DNA from: Acanthochlamys bracteata
Lineage: Eukaryota; Streptophyta; Magnoliopsida; Pandanales; Velloziaceae
NCBI GenBank assembly: GCA_019914995.1
Contig: CM034131.1
Location: forward strand, 1,054,001-1,118,000
DNA: 64,000 nucleotides
Direction: 5' to 3'
Shown: positions 35,126-45,453 of the stretch, in pieces
How the letters are laid out: each line of letters opens with the position of its first letter
Position numbering within the stretch: the first letter of the stretch is position 1
Translations under genes and position numbers: made by a program
The notes under the pieces: generated by a model
The model's database searches: none
Seen by the model: the letters and a program-made list of their open reading frames with translations, nothing else
Told to the model about the DNA's origin: nothing

Positions 35126-36289
35126 GAAGCTCGTATGTGGTAGCTATAGTTCTTTCAAAATCAAAATCTACTAAAGTAAAAGATTAATATGAGTACAGGA
35201 ACTGTACTTTCTGAAAATATTTATCAAGTTTATTATTTTATATATTATTTAAAATTTTTTATTTTTATAGAATTTATTTAAAATTTTAAATATTTACATC
35301 ATAAAATTATTATTATTATTTCTTATTAGTATTTAAATAAAAAATATTTATTTTTTAAAATAAAATTTATATTTAAAAAATAATTTTTTATTATAAAAAA
35401 TTATTTTTCATAAATATTTTTAAACGTATTTTATGCAAGAATAGATGCATTTGAATTTCTTGTTTTTACAAGAAACAATAAAAAAGAGAGAAAGCAAATT
35501 TAAATACTTTCTTTTCTTTTTAACTCATAGTTTCCTCAAATTCAAAAATACTTGTTCTTGAATTGCACATTTGATGCGGTATCAGAACATTAAAATTAAA
35601 AAAATTCCTTTTAGACTATTTGTTTTGAAAATATCTCATAAAAAATAACTTATTAATTATATATTTAAAGCTGAACGGATGCACAATTAGTCTTCTAATG
35701 TTATAAATTAGTGTTTTAAGCGTGTGTATGAACCAATTAATATAGGTGCAATTTTATTAGATAAAAAATAAAAGAGCAAATAAATTAAAATTAATCACAT
35801 ATAATCGTTTGTTAACAAAATTTTGGGTTTGACATTTTAATCATACTAGCAATCAAGATTATACTCAAACTTTATTTTTAAAATTTAAAACTTAAAATAA
35901 ATTTTTTTTAAATTTATAATATAATTTAAAAATATATCAATATAAAATTTATTTTTATCGAATTTTAATTTATTTTTTATGAATTTATTTTAAAAAGTAA
36001 ATTTAAAGCTATATAAACACGCACTTAGCTTAGAAGGGTATAGTTATTTCACCTGATGATAACTTTCTTCCACCAAATATTATTTTAAAATTTAGTTTAT
36101 AATAAATTTATTTGGTAACGTAATTTTAAGAACTTACTTTCGAAATATTCGCTTTTAGAATTCTTTCGAAAAACTAAACGTTTTCCCGAAGTGAATAGTG
36201 TAAACTAACATAGCTAGGTACAAGATTATTTATATGTAATGACGAACTAATAAGAGATGCTACTAGAAGTAATACATTAAAGCGTGTGT

Positions 36290-36515
36290 TTATAAAATAA
36301 AATTTTTTAAAATAAAAATATTTTATTTTTTTTAAAAATAAGTTTTATTTTTTTATTTCTAAAAAATAACAAAAATATATAATAAAAACATTTCACCAGA
36401 TAAAATTTTTTAATTTTTTAAATTTTAATAATTTTATTATATATTTATAAAATATATATTTAAAAATATAAAATTTTAAATTAAAAAATATTTTTTGATA
36501 AGCAATATCAAATAG
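36290..36515 (-). mobile_element. Family-1 MITE, reverse orientation
   Basis: It begins GCGTGTGTTTATAAAATAAAA, carries the reversed landmarks AAAATATATAATAAAAAC and TTTATAAAATATATATTTAAA, and ends near CAATATCAAATAGG. Confidence 0.55.
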
Positions 36516-36817
36516 GACCACGTAAAAAACATGGTCCCATCCCATGATGCAAAACAGCAAAAGAAAAATCACACACTAAGGCTAGGAATCAGGAAAAAAT
36601 AATAATATTATTATTACTATTAATAAACAGAAAAAGAAAGGGATAAATGGAACAAGTGTTTTGGTCTCCTCATAGAAGAAGTTAGCTGCATGGGCATTTA
36701 CGATTATCATATTTAAAACACTACAAGAAATTGGAAACTATCAGTTCTAACTAGTTAGATACATTAATCAGCAAGATTTATTGCCAAATAATCTCTGTTG
36801 TATAAACGAGCCAATAG

Positions 36818-37273
36818 CTAGTAGCAGTGCCCGGTCTTGGTCGGCTGCGCCTTGGCCCTCTGGTCAGGGTGCACTCGTGCCTGATTCCTGATCAGCAACG
36901 GTCCCGGAACATCAGCAGTAGTAACGAAGTGCCGGCTGGCTGTAATTAGGGACTCAGCGGACCAAATGACATGTTGGTCCATTAAACCCTAACCGACAAC
37001 AATTTGTCAAAGCCAATTGGGACCAATTTCTAGCCTTATCTCTCCAAGGACGTAGTGTTTGTTTGCATGTTTGGAATTGGTTAGCAATCCCTTTTGATGT
37101 GCAGGCTTCTTTAGTAAGTGCTTCATTATATGATGTCCATCTAGTTTCTTGTTGTCTTTGTCATTCTTGAAGCTAGATTTCCTTTGCTTTCTATTAGAAA
37201 GATAGTGCTCCTGGTTAGGTGTGACTTTGATTTGGGTCACATTGTTTGCTAGATCTCTTCTTTTTGAAGACAC
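36818..37273 (-). pseudogene. Broken ORF with two in-frame stops, family unknown
   Basis: On the minus strand an 88-codon frame from the ATG at 37273 (MSSKRRDLANN..., very basic, ending LGEIRLEIGPNWL) meets TGA at 37007-37009 and then TAG. It continues in the same frame as a 54-codon ORF from an ATG at 36982 (MDQHVIWSAESLITASRHF to TKTGHCY) ending at 36818. The second part is GC-richer than its surroundings and looks protein-coding. The stops are only seven codons apart, and a GT-AG excision between them would be about 35 bases, too short for a plant intron. It is more likely a pseudogene or two exons of a gene I cannot model. No domain is recognised. Confidence 0.4.
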
Positions 37274-37793
37274 AGATGGTGATGGTTAGCAACTATTTAC
37301 CATTAATTTAACCCACCCTTTTCATCTTGCCATTAGTTAACAGAGGGGATGCTCGGGGCGTTTTTAAATTTTCTTTTTTTTTTGTAACAAAGATTTTTAA
37401 AAAACAGGTTTTTTATTTTTTACCTTAGAAAAATAATAAAATAAAATTAACAATTAAAATAAAATTTAGATGAAAGTTTAGTCAAACGACACCAAAGTGC
37501 TATTTGTTAACCGAGTTCAAACGGCACCAAAGTGCTATCTCAAGGTGAAAGGATTTGATGAACCTTCACAGGCAATTCTTATCAAGAAAGTGCATTGAAC
37601 TAATTAAGATCTGTCAGATCTCAACCAAATTGGACTGTTTGCTAGTCTTGGGCATTTTTGAGTATTCATGTAAGCATGGTTATATGTTCCTATGTGGAAT
37701 GGTTTTTTCATATATACATGAAAACCATAAGTTGTCAACCAATGACAAACTAGCTACTTCCACACATAATGCATGCACTAAGCCATTTTTTTA

Positions 37794-38088
37794 GGAGTGT
37801 TTTAAATGATCGTAACTGAGTTTCGTAAAGGTGAAAAATAAGAAGTAAAATTTTTTTAAAAATATAATAAAAGTGGAGTTCAGTGTTGTGTTTCGATAGT
37901 TTTTAAAAGTGTATTAAAAATTAAAAAATATAATTATATTGGGAAGTGTGCAAATAAGAAAGTTGGAACTTAGGTTCTGCATATGAAAGTGGAGTTGTGA
38001 ATTTCTTATGCAATTGAAACATATGAACTGTTCGAAACTCAAAATCTGATTAAAAAAAGTAAAATTATGAACGTTTAAAACACGCCCT
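37794..38088 (+). mobile_element. Family-2 MITE with TTA target duplication
   Basis: TTA at 37791-37793 and at 38089-38091 flank an element of 295 bases. The left end GGAGTGTTTTAAAT and the complement of the right end, AGGGCGTGTTTTAAAC, are imperfect inverted repeats. It is non-coding and is the best-preserved family-2 copy in the window. Ends and target site are of the PIF/Harbinger (Tourist) type. Confidence 0.75.
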
Positions 38089-38176
38089 TTAATGATCGCT
38101 TACTTCACTTCTTGGTTGTAAGGTTTATACATAGTTGATCACTTAGGCACCGTTTCAAAAATCAGTTGATTATTTA

Positions 38177-38417
38177 GGAGACGTTTAAAAGTACTTACAA
38201 AATAGAATATTTTTTTAAATTTTTTATTCTTTTCTAAAAATAAGATTTATTTATTTATTTAAAAAATAATAAATAATAATACATCTTACAAAATAAAATT
38301 TACTATACGATTTTAAATTTTTAGATAAATCTACAAAATATTATAAAAAACTAATTATAAAATATAAAATAAAAAAGAGTTTTGAAATGAAAAAATAAAG
38401 TAACGCCAAACACCCAC
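38177..38417 (-). mobile_element. Family-1 MITE with TTA target duplication
   Basis: TTA at 38174-38176 and 38418-38420 flank 241 bases starting GGAGACGTTTAAAAG and ending GCCAAACACCCAC. The body is AT-only and the landmarks are reversed. Confidence 0.7.
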
Positions 38418-38425
38418 TTAGTCAC

Positions 38426-38660
38426 GCGAAGGCGTTTGGCAAAACATTTTCTAAAAATAATTTTTTAATTTATAATTTTATATTTTTATAAATATTTAAA
38501 GAATTTATTTAAAAATTTAAAATATAAAATTTTTTTAAATAATAAAATTTTATTTTATTATTTTTATTATTTTTTAGATAAAAAAGTATAACTTATTTAA
38601 AAAAAATAAAAATACTTTGTACTCTAAAAAATTTTATTTTAAAAGAGTTTTTAAACGGCC
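38426..38660 (+). mobile_element. Family-1 MITE, tandem with the previous copy
   Basis: It starts AAGGCGTTTGGCAAAAC and ends GTTTTTAAACGGCC. It lies only a few bases from the copy at 38177-38417 but in the opposite orientation, so the pair forms a large inverted structure. Confidence 0.65.
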
Positions 38661-39139
38661 AATGAAGGCAAGATCACTTGCGCACGAGATTAAAACACGA
38701 TCATTCTACTCGTTTTTTTTTGGTAAAAACAAAAAAGCATAGCTCATTGTAGTTGCTATTAATTGAGTACTTCAAAAAAAAATTTAGAACAAACTCATAG
38801 GCGAAAAGAACTGATTTGACTCGAGTTTTTTGGGTAAAATTTCATTTCAGTTAGCGTAGTCAATTTTAAGAGCTTAGTTAGGGGTACGCAAAAATTAACG
38901 AATTGTTTTGACACGTTTATTTCATCTTTAATTTTTACTGTGTGATTTTTCATATTTATTTTAATAAATGTAATTTTGTAATTTATTTTTTAAAAAATAA
39001 TTTTGAATTATTCTTTTAGTAAGTAGACATAAAGCCAAGTTGTACGCATGATGTGGCGTTGTCCATTCACAGTAATGCAAACGCAAATTATTCTTCTTGT
39101 TTGCTACTCAATGTTTCCCTCTGCATCAAAGTATATAGA

Positions 39140-39385
39140 CGTATTTTAAATATTTGTAATTAAGTTTACACAAATAAAAATATATGTAACATAGAAATTA
39201 ATTTTTATATTTTAATTATTTTTAAAAATAAGTTAAAAATTAAAAAATAAAATTATATTAAGAATTGTGTAAATAAAAAAATTAAATTTAAAATTTCGTG
39301 TATGAAACTAGAATTATTAATTTTATATGTAAATAAAATATATAAATTTTTCATAATTTTAATTCTGATGTAAGAAATTAGAGTT
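39140..39385 (+). mobile_element. Family-2 MITE, diverged
   Basis: It begins AGACGTATTTTAAATATTTG and keeps the order AAAATAAAATTATATTAAG, TGTGTAAATAAAAAAATT and ATATAAATTTTTCATAATTTT in parallel with the copies at 32341 and 37794. Confidence 0.5.
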
Positions 39386-39733
39386 TAATAAGTTATAAAA
39401 TTTTCAAACAAATAAGCATAGGATGTGTTTTAACCGATAGAAATTAGTTTTGTAAAACTAAATTCCAAAAAATTTACTTCGATCATAAATGAATTAAAAT
39501 AAATTTCAATAAATTCAAAATAAACTACCATATATAAAATAAGTTTGAACTTCAAATCTAAATTGAGAAAGTGAAATTTTACAATTAAATACATAGATAG
39601 CCTAATTAGAACTCTCATACTTAACGCGTGCGCACACGCATACGCACATTTCATATAATATAATTCCCTACTTCTCAATGTTCTCTTATTATTGTTAGGT
39701 CTTGCATATCTCAACTACTCATTATACAAAACC

Positions 39734-41811
39734 ATGAAGGTGATGAGTTAATTATTTAAGACTTGTTTTTATTTTGCATTCTTTTGTTGAAATGGGTTAC
39801 CTTTAATCAACTGAATTACATCTTTTTCTTTCTATTCTTCTACTGCAGTTGTTCGGTTGGGTGCATAGAAAGTTCCGGCAGAATAGTTCCGGCGAAGGCT
39901 TCATTGACAATGGCGGAGGTACTAAAACATATATAATCTCTTGCATGCATAAAATTACTTTGTTCACGTATCAGAATCAACAAATATATTTTGTTAAAAT
40001 TTTTTGTTGGCAGGAGGTAACACTTGCAACTGCTTATCTAGTTGCCGTGGTTCGCCGGATGAATACCGGAAATGCAGTTCATCTCCTGCAGCACCTCATA
40101 AAACTTCGCTCTTCGAAAATGGAGAAAAAGATTATTCAAGCAGCGTTGATCCGTTCATCTTCAACGGTGCGAGTTTCCTCTCCATCGGAACTCTCGGGTT
40201 CGCTTCCATTAAAGAAGAAGAAGAAGAAGAAGATGATGATGATGAGAAACACGAACGCGATGTTTCAGTAATGGAAACGATCACTGAGAAACAAGCAGAT
40301 ATAATGACAGTAGACGAACTAATTGCTGTAGGTGCAGAACTAGAGAAGGCATTGGCGACAGAAGCTCATGATCAACTACAATGCCGAGATCATAATGTTG
40401 TTGGAGCAACAAAGATTTTGTCGTCCGGCGAAGGAAAAGAATGCCCATTACAGGGATATTTTTTTGGGTCTCCGGTAGTAACGGATTCGGAGAGGAGAGA
40501 GCACAGGGCTTCACTGGGAGAATTGTTCAGGAGAAGCAGAGATTGGGATGAGCAGATCAAAATGAAAGCAGAAGATGTGGATCATGGAGGGTTAATGGTG
40601 AAAAAGAAAAGTAAGAATAAAATCCAACAACGCGGTTCGACGTTGTTGTTGAAGAAGAAGACCTTTGGAGGCAATGGAAGCTGCGGCGACGGCGCTGCCA
40701 GCGGAGAGAGTACTGCTGCTGCTGGTAAGAAGGCCCAGTTGAACAAGGTCAGTGCTAGCTAATAATTTCTTACAATCTCTAATCAGTTGCAAGAACATTT
40801 GTTATATTTACCGCATGATAACTTTCTTTACTGCAGTAAAATTTAACTTTTTGTTGTCATACAAGATTTACATTGAGGTACAAATAAAACGTTCTACATT
40901 TTTACAGCAAGTATAAAATCAATCTAAAAAATTATACTCACCATTGATGAATAACTTTATGTTACAAGTTAATTAGTTCATATTGTGTTTCCGCAAAATA
41001 GGACCAAATTTAGCGTGCAAAAATTTATACAAAATAACTTTATTTTCTCCTAAATAGGACCAAAAATTCTAGACTGACGATTTGGCCCCAACAAGAAGTA
41101 GGTCAGAGTCAGGTCTGACTCCAATTAAACCAAACACGGTCCACATATTGCATGAATTATCATGCATAGTGACCAAAATAATAGTTCATTCATATTTCAT
41201 TAGAAGAATCTTTCCTATCAACAACAAATCTTATTCGCGTATTTGTTCATATTTCTTCATAGTTTTCGATACTAATACACCGTATTGTGTATGAATAATT
41301 ATATTAAGTAATCTTAGATTCAATGCTTCGTTTCTGCAATAGCTAATGATTGATTACTTAAATGTTAAATTATGAAATGGTTTTTTGTTTCTTTTTGTGG
41401 AGGCAGATTCTTCAAATATTTTACCGCAAAGTGCATCCTGAGAGCAGTTTGGAATCGAAGAAAAAATGGGCTAGAAAAAACAAAAATAAGAACAACAAAC
41501 CTAGTGCTTATAGTGAAGGTAGTAGCAACAAGCTTGTTGAATCCATGAGTCCTACAAACATTACCTGTAGGAAAAAGAAGTTCCAATTGATTTACAGAAC
41601 TCATTCTAAACAATCCTTGCATGCTTCACTTGACCACGGCGGCCGGACGGTCAACGACTGCGGCCACTGGATCAAAACTGATTCAGAATGTAAGTTATTT
41701 TAATCCATCTGGTTAAGCTTTTTATATTACCTGTAAACAGGTAGAGTCATAGTACAGTGTCATTACTCTGACTGATAACATTGTATTGCAGATGTTGTGT
41801 TGGAGCTTTGA
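39734..41811 (+). CDS. LAZY1: LAZY1, IGT-family regulator of shoot gravitropism
   Basis: There are five coding exons: 39734-39739, 39849-39918, 40014-40747, 41407-41689 and 41792-41811, all GT-AG, giving 370 residues. The first exon encodes only Met-Lys, as in LAZY genes, and joins to LFGWVHRKFRQNS, the family N-terminus. Next come CNCLS; the IGT motif in FLSIGTLGF (residues 83-85); an Asp/Glu run (about 93-103); ITEKQADIMTVDELIAVGAE; CPLQGYFFG near 169; REHRASLGELF near 187-197; a Lys-rich region; ILQIFYRKVHPES; and the conserved C-terminus WIKTDSEYVVLEL, which ends in an EAR-like VLEL. The N-terminal and CPLQGY blocks point to LAZY1 rather than DRO1/LAZY2-4. LAZY1 links gravity sensing to asymmetric auxin flow in shoots, at the plasma membrane and nucleus. 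No defects are seen. Confidence 0.92.
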
Positions 41812-42389
41812 GTGAAGACTGAAAGCTGCAAAGCAGAAGAAGCTTATGACAGGCATGTGATTCAAGTATTGTATGCGTATGGGAGAATCAAACTTAAATA
41901 TTAAAAGGACATATCTATTTGTCATTTTTTTCCTTTCTTTCTTTTGGTTTGTTTTGAAGCGCTATCTGCTGTTGTTTAACTATTTGGTTTTTTTGTTGTG
42001 TTGCAGTTGTGGGCAAGCTCTGCCTCTTTGATTTGTAATAAGATTCATTGACTAAATGGAATCGCTCTGCATGCCATGCTCTCTCTACTGTATATGTTCC
42101 ATCCATGTTAGACAAGAAATTTCATTATTTCACATACTTTTGTCATCTGTTGCTGTAGTGTACAGAGTACACTTGGGAATGGAAACACCTAATAAAACTT
42201 CTTGCGTAATGTTTATGTTTGGAAATTTGAATTGCCCAAAGTCTTTGTTTTTCTTAGAGAACACTTGAAAAATGCATAATTTTGTTGTTTGAATCAATTT
42301 TTGGAAAAAACCAAAATTTGTTATCCAATTGTTAATTCTAGGCCCATGTATGTATTTTGCTAGTAAAACCTAAAACCCATATCAACTTG

Positions 42390-42620
42390 GCACTTCGCCC
42401 TGCACCTACCACAAGTGCCCAGGAACCCACCAGGCGCAGTCTGCACCCATCAGCACATTTACCAGCCTGACATCCGCTACACCTCCGCAACCAACCTTGC
42501 TAACAGCATCTGCAGGCTCGATACCTGTTCAGCATTCAGCTGCCAAGAGTTCAAACACACTAGGAATTTAAATGCGTTGGCCGTTGAGGGACAACAGCCG
42601 GTAACAACAGTCGTCTAAGG
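42390..42620 (+). other. GC-rich coding-like block, possible orphan exon
   Basis: Two frames are open across most of the block. One ORF is 67 residues (42415-42618). The other runs in a frame rich in Ser/Thr/Pro/Ala (segments such as SLTSATPPQPTLLTASAG) to a stop at 42569-42571. Composition differs sharply from its flanks. It may be a leftover exon of an unrelated gene; no family is recognised. Confidence 0.25.
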
Positions 42621-43504
42621 TACCTCCCCACTTTCCTTCCCTTTTGTGCAGACTATTAGCCTGTTACTCAAGCAAGGAATGATGCTATTGGTTCCCTCTG
42701 CATCTATAACTCAGCAACACTGATGGTTATGATTTTATTATTATGTTTCTTCAATATTTAGAAGATTGTCACTTTGACATTTGTCTTAGCCTGTTTCCTT
42801 TACTTAGTTTAGGTCTATCTTCTTTAGTAATATCATTTCAGCTTTATAGTTATTCATTGTTGTTCTAATTGACATGCTCAATGCTGCTATAGAGGAACTA
42901 TCACCATTCTCTCCCTCATAATAAGATACATGATGCCCTTTGTATGCCTGCAAAGAAGATGGCAAAACCTGCCATGCCTCTAGGATAACAATTTTATCCT
43001 GAAGTAGCTATTGCGAACTTCTTCGATGCAATTACATCTTTCTGTTCTTTATTTTATTTCTGGAAACCCATTGGTGTGAGATGTTCAAATACCATTTCTT
43101 TAACATGTTGTCACAGATGATATGCTTGGGGGTTACGTTGGTGATATGAAAAAAGATTAAGAGCAAACCTATTGTCAGCATTAGGTGTGCCATGTTCAGC
43201 TTTGCTTATATTTAAGTTTCTGGTAATATTATTATAAAATTAAATTGCTAGTGTTGGTCAATGGGCCCTGGAATTAGATAGTCACAATATATTATTATGT
43301 CTCTTAGAAATTTTCAATTTTATACATCGAGAATTGGATTAAGGTCGCTGATTAATCTACCCCTTTTATCTCCTTAGAGGCTTGGGAGTGGGATTCACTC
43401 CATTTCAACAATTCTATTTCATTTCATATTTTTTAATTAAACTTTTAAATATTTATAATAAAAATTTAAAAAATATTAAAGAATTTTATTATAAAATTTT
43501 AGTA

Positions 43505-43512
<8 letters not shown>

Positions 43513-43546
<34 letters not shown>
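43513..43546 (+). repeat. (TTA)n microsatellite
   Basis: About eleven tandem ATT/TTA units lie inside a worn family-1 MITE. It probably grew from the element's own A/T-rich core. Confidence 0.75.
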
Positions 43547-44757
43547 TTTAAATATAAAATATAAATTTTTGTTCGAAATAAAATAAATATTTTTTTCTCT
43601 AAAAGAGTGTCAAAAGGCGGCTTGCTTTAACGTCATTCAGCCTGGGCGCTCTTTTTTTTTTTTTTCATGACAAAAGTCTTTTGAATAGGATTGATAAGAA
43701 TCTCCGATTCTTTTGATTTAATAATTTATTGTTTTAGGTTATCCCTGAATATCACATTTTGAAGTCGGCAAAGTGAAAATCCCAGCTTGATGATTTTCAT
43801 CTTTGTTCTTTGAGAAAATGTTGTTAACGTCAAAAGCAATGCTAGGAGGGAATGTCTATTCGTTGTAGCAATGTCTATCAAGTAGTTGGGATTTGCTAGA
43901 ACACCTTCCGTAAGATTCCCTTAGAACAGTTGCCCAAAGTCCAATTTGCATATAATCTAACATGTTCTGTCAGTCTGGACTCTGAACTCGGTCTCAAATG
44001 AGCAACATGAGCTTTTCAGCTCACTTGAGTCACACTGCTCAGCATGAGCATGTGGAGCTACCGCTGTTCTAGAACCAGCATGGTAGTTCATGAAGAACTG
44101 TGAGCTCAGGCTAAGTTAAATCTCGTATGTCCGTGAGAGTACTGTGTTTGATGGATTCATTGGAGTAATGCTCTGCTGATTCCTTAAAGAGAATATTGTG
44201 ATGTTGAACCATTGGATCTTTGTAGTATCAAATGGTGAAGCAATGCTGCGAACTTTTGTTGAGATACCTCAATCTCCACTGTATTTACCATAGACAGACA
44301 GTTATGTTCGGTAGAAGTTTATATTGGACAAACAAATTTGAGAGTTGGATTTGCGAAGTTCTGCGCACATCTGTGTTCTAATACTTGCTCTCGGCTTTTT
44401 AATTTTTTGTTCTGCAAGAATTCCACGAATTTTCGCGGATGGTAAATCTTCAGATGTCGAAGTTCATTTGCAACATTTTTCTAGAGAAGAGGAAAACTGT
44501 TGACAAGATTATGTTAGGAACTCGAGATTAAATAGACAGGTCAATTAGAAAGTAAATATGTTTCTCATCTAAGAGCGGCCACAAAGTGTCATTCCTCTGT
44601 TGAGACATTCTCATTCCCTGAAAGAGAGAAGTAGGGTGAGGTGTAGGAGTATGCTATTGTTCCTTCCCTGAAACAGAATGTTCAAGCTTCTTCTGATTTT
44701 AAAGAAAGTAAGAGGATTTTGATGAAGATTTTTACTTGGCGCAGTTAGAACCTTATG

Positions 44758-45225
44758 TCATGGTATGAAACGTTGCCGGCAAGCTTGGCAGGTGATCTCC
44801 ATGCATGTTGATCCAATCTTGCTTATAGATATCTTCTTCATCATCTCTGCCTTCTTTAAATCTTCTTGAGCCCTTTCCCAGATTAGCCTTGCTCTTGCAA
44901 ACTCCTTCTCAGCCACCTCCAGCTCCACCTTCGTCAGTTCTCTCACTCGTTCAGCGTATGCCTTTTCCATTGCAGCAAGCCTGACTTGCTCGGCCGCTTG
45001 TTGCTTCAGGGCTTCCACAGTTATCAAGCTGCTCTTGGTATCGTCATTACGGGCTGGTGGCACTGTCCTGGTGTTAATGGAGAGGCTCAGGTCAAGCGGT
45101 GGATTGTCAGAAATTTTTCTTATCATCTCTGCTGTCTTTGATTCTCCGGCTTCAGTGGCAGAAGTTAAATGGATTCTTTTCGTGAGAGGCAGCAGTAGTT
45201 GAAGCTCTGATTCATCATCTCCCAT
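44758..45225 (-). CDS. Zinc-finger-less protein like the C-terminus of SGR5/IDD15
   Basis: This single exon has an ATG at 45225 (MGDDESELQ) and gives 155 residues; an upstream in-frame TTG at 45249 is not a likely start. The sequence resembles the C-terminal half of the INDETERMINATE DOMAIN proteins IDD14/15/16 (SGR5). It has an ELQLLLPL motif (7-14); the EAR repressor motif LDLSL (44-48); a long helical, Glu/Lys/Ala-rich coiled-coil region (about 71-137, with EQVRLAAMEKAYAERVREL); and the terminal ITCQACRQRF, whose CQAC matches the family. The four N-terminal zinc fingers of IDD proteins are absent, and none is found upstream on this strand. A TATATAAAT box about 45 bases upstream supports an independent promoter. 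It may act as a dominant-negative partner or co-repressor; that is inference. LAZY1 lies 2.9 kb away. Confidence 0.8.
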   Translation of the reverse strand: MGDDESELQLLLPLTKRIHLTSATEAGESKTAEMIRKISDNPPLDLSLSINTRTVPPARNDDTKSSLITVEALKQQAAEQVRLAAMEKAYAERVRELTKVELEVAEKEFARARLIWERAQEDLKKAEMMKKISISKIGSTCMEITCQACRQRFIP

Positions 45226-45267
45226 GGAGGATGAAAATGATTGTGGCAAGCGTCTCTGGGAGAGAGC

Positions 45268-45276
45268 ATTTATATA
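45268..45276 (-). promoter_or_regulatory. TATA box of the SGR5-like gene
   Basis: TATATAAAT on the minus strand lies 43-51 bases upstream of the ATG at 45225. The implied leader is very short. Confidence 0.5.
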
Positions 45277-45294
45277 TCTTCAGCATTTGAGTGT

Positions 45295-45453
45295 GCTTCT
45301 AAAAATAATTTTTTTAAAATAAAAAATATTTTTATTATATTTTGAAAAAAGAATTTAATTTAAATTTTAAATAAATTATATAAAATATTTATAAAAATTT
45401 TATTGAAAGATGTAAATTAAAAAAGTTAAAAAGTATTTTTCTAAAACATTTTA
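45295..45453 (-). mobile_element. Family-1 MITE fragment, reverse
   Basis: GTGTGCTTCTAAAAATAATTT begins a reversed family-1 body that lacks the far end and abuts the complete copy at 45454. It lies directly upstream of the SGR5-like TATA box, so it marks the limit of that gene's proximal promoter. Confidence 0.5.

Larger units (their letters stand above)
33287..36817. other. Intergenic, MITE-dense
   Basis: No gene is seen. It contains family-1 copies at about 34220-34462, 34906-35125 and 36290-36515, a partial copy near 34005-34145, and AT-rich remnants at 35200-35430 and 35870-36030. TGGGCC-type motifs near 34166 are not followed by a recognisable gene. The 95-residue frame at 34379-34666 is A/T-driven. 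Confidence 0.5.
37274..39733. other. Upstream region of LAZY1 with several MITEs
   Basis: Family-2 copies lie at 37794-38088 and about 39140-39385, and family-1 copies at 38177-38417 and 38426-38660. A remnant of a further AT-rich element lies at 39420-39620. The 79-residue frame at 37555-37794 has no domain. Confidence 0.55.
41812..44757. other. Intergenic between LAZY1 and the SGR5-like gene
   Basis: The LAZY1 3' flank runs to about 42300. A GC-richer block at 42390-42620 has long open frames but no start or domain. From 42650 to 44700 is UTR- or intron-like sequence with one worn family-1 MITE (about 43405-43615) holding a (TTA)n expansion at 43513-43546. No further gene is called. Confidence 0.45.

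Noticed and set aside
35573-35595. GCGGTATCAGAACA resembling the Met-tRNA primer site of Ty1-copia retrotransposons
   Set aside because: It differs from TGGTATCAGAGC at several positions, and there are no LTR ends, gag or pol frames around it.
43382-43564. 60-residue frame ending in an Ile run
   Set aside because: It is translation of the (TTA)n repeat in a MITE.
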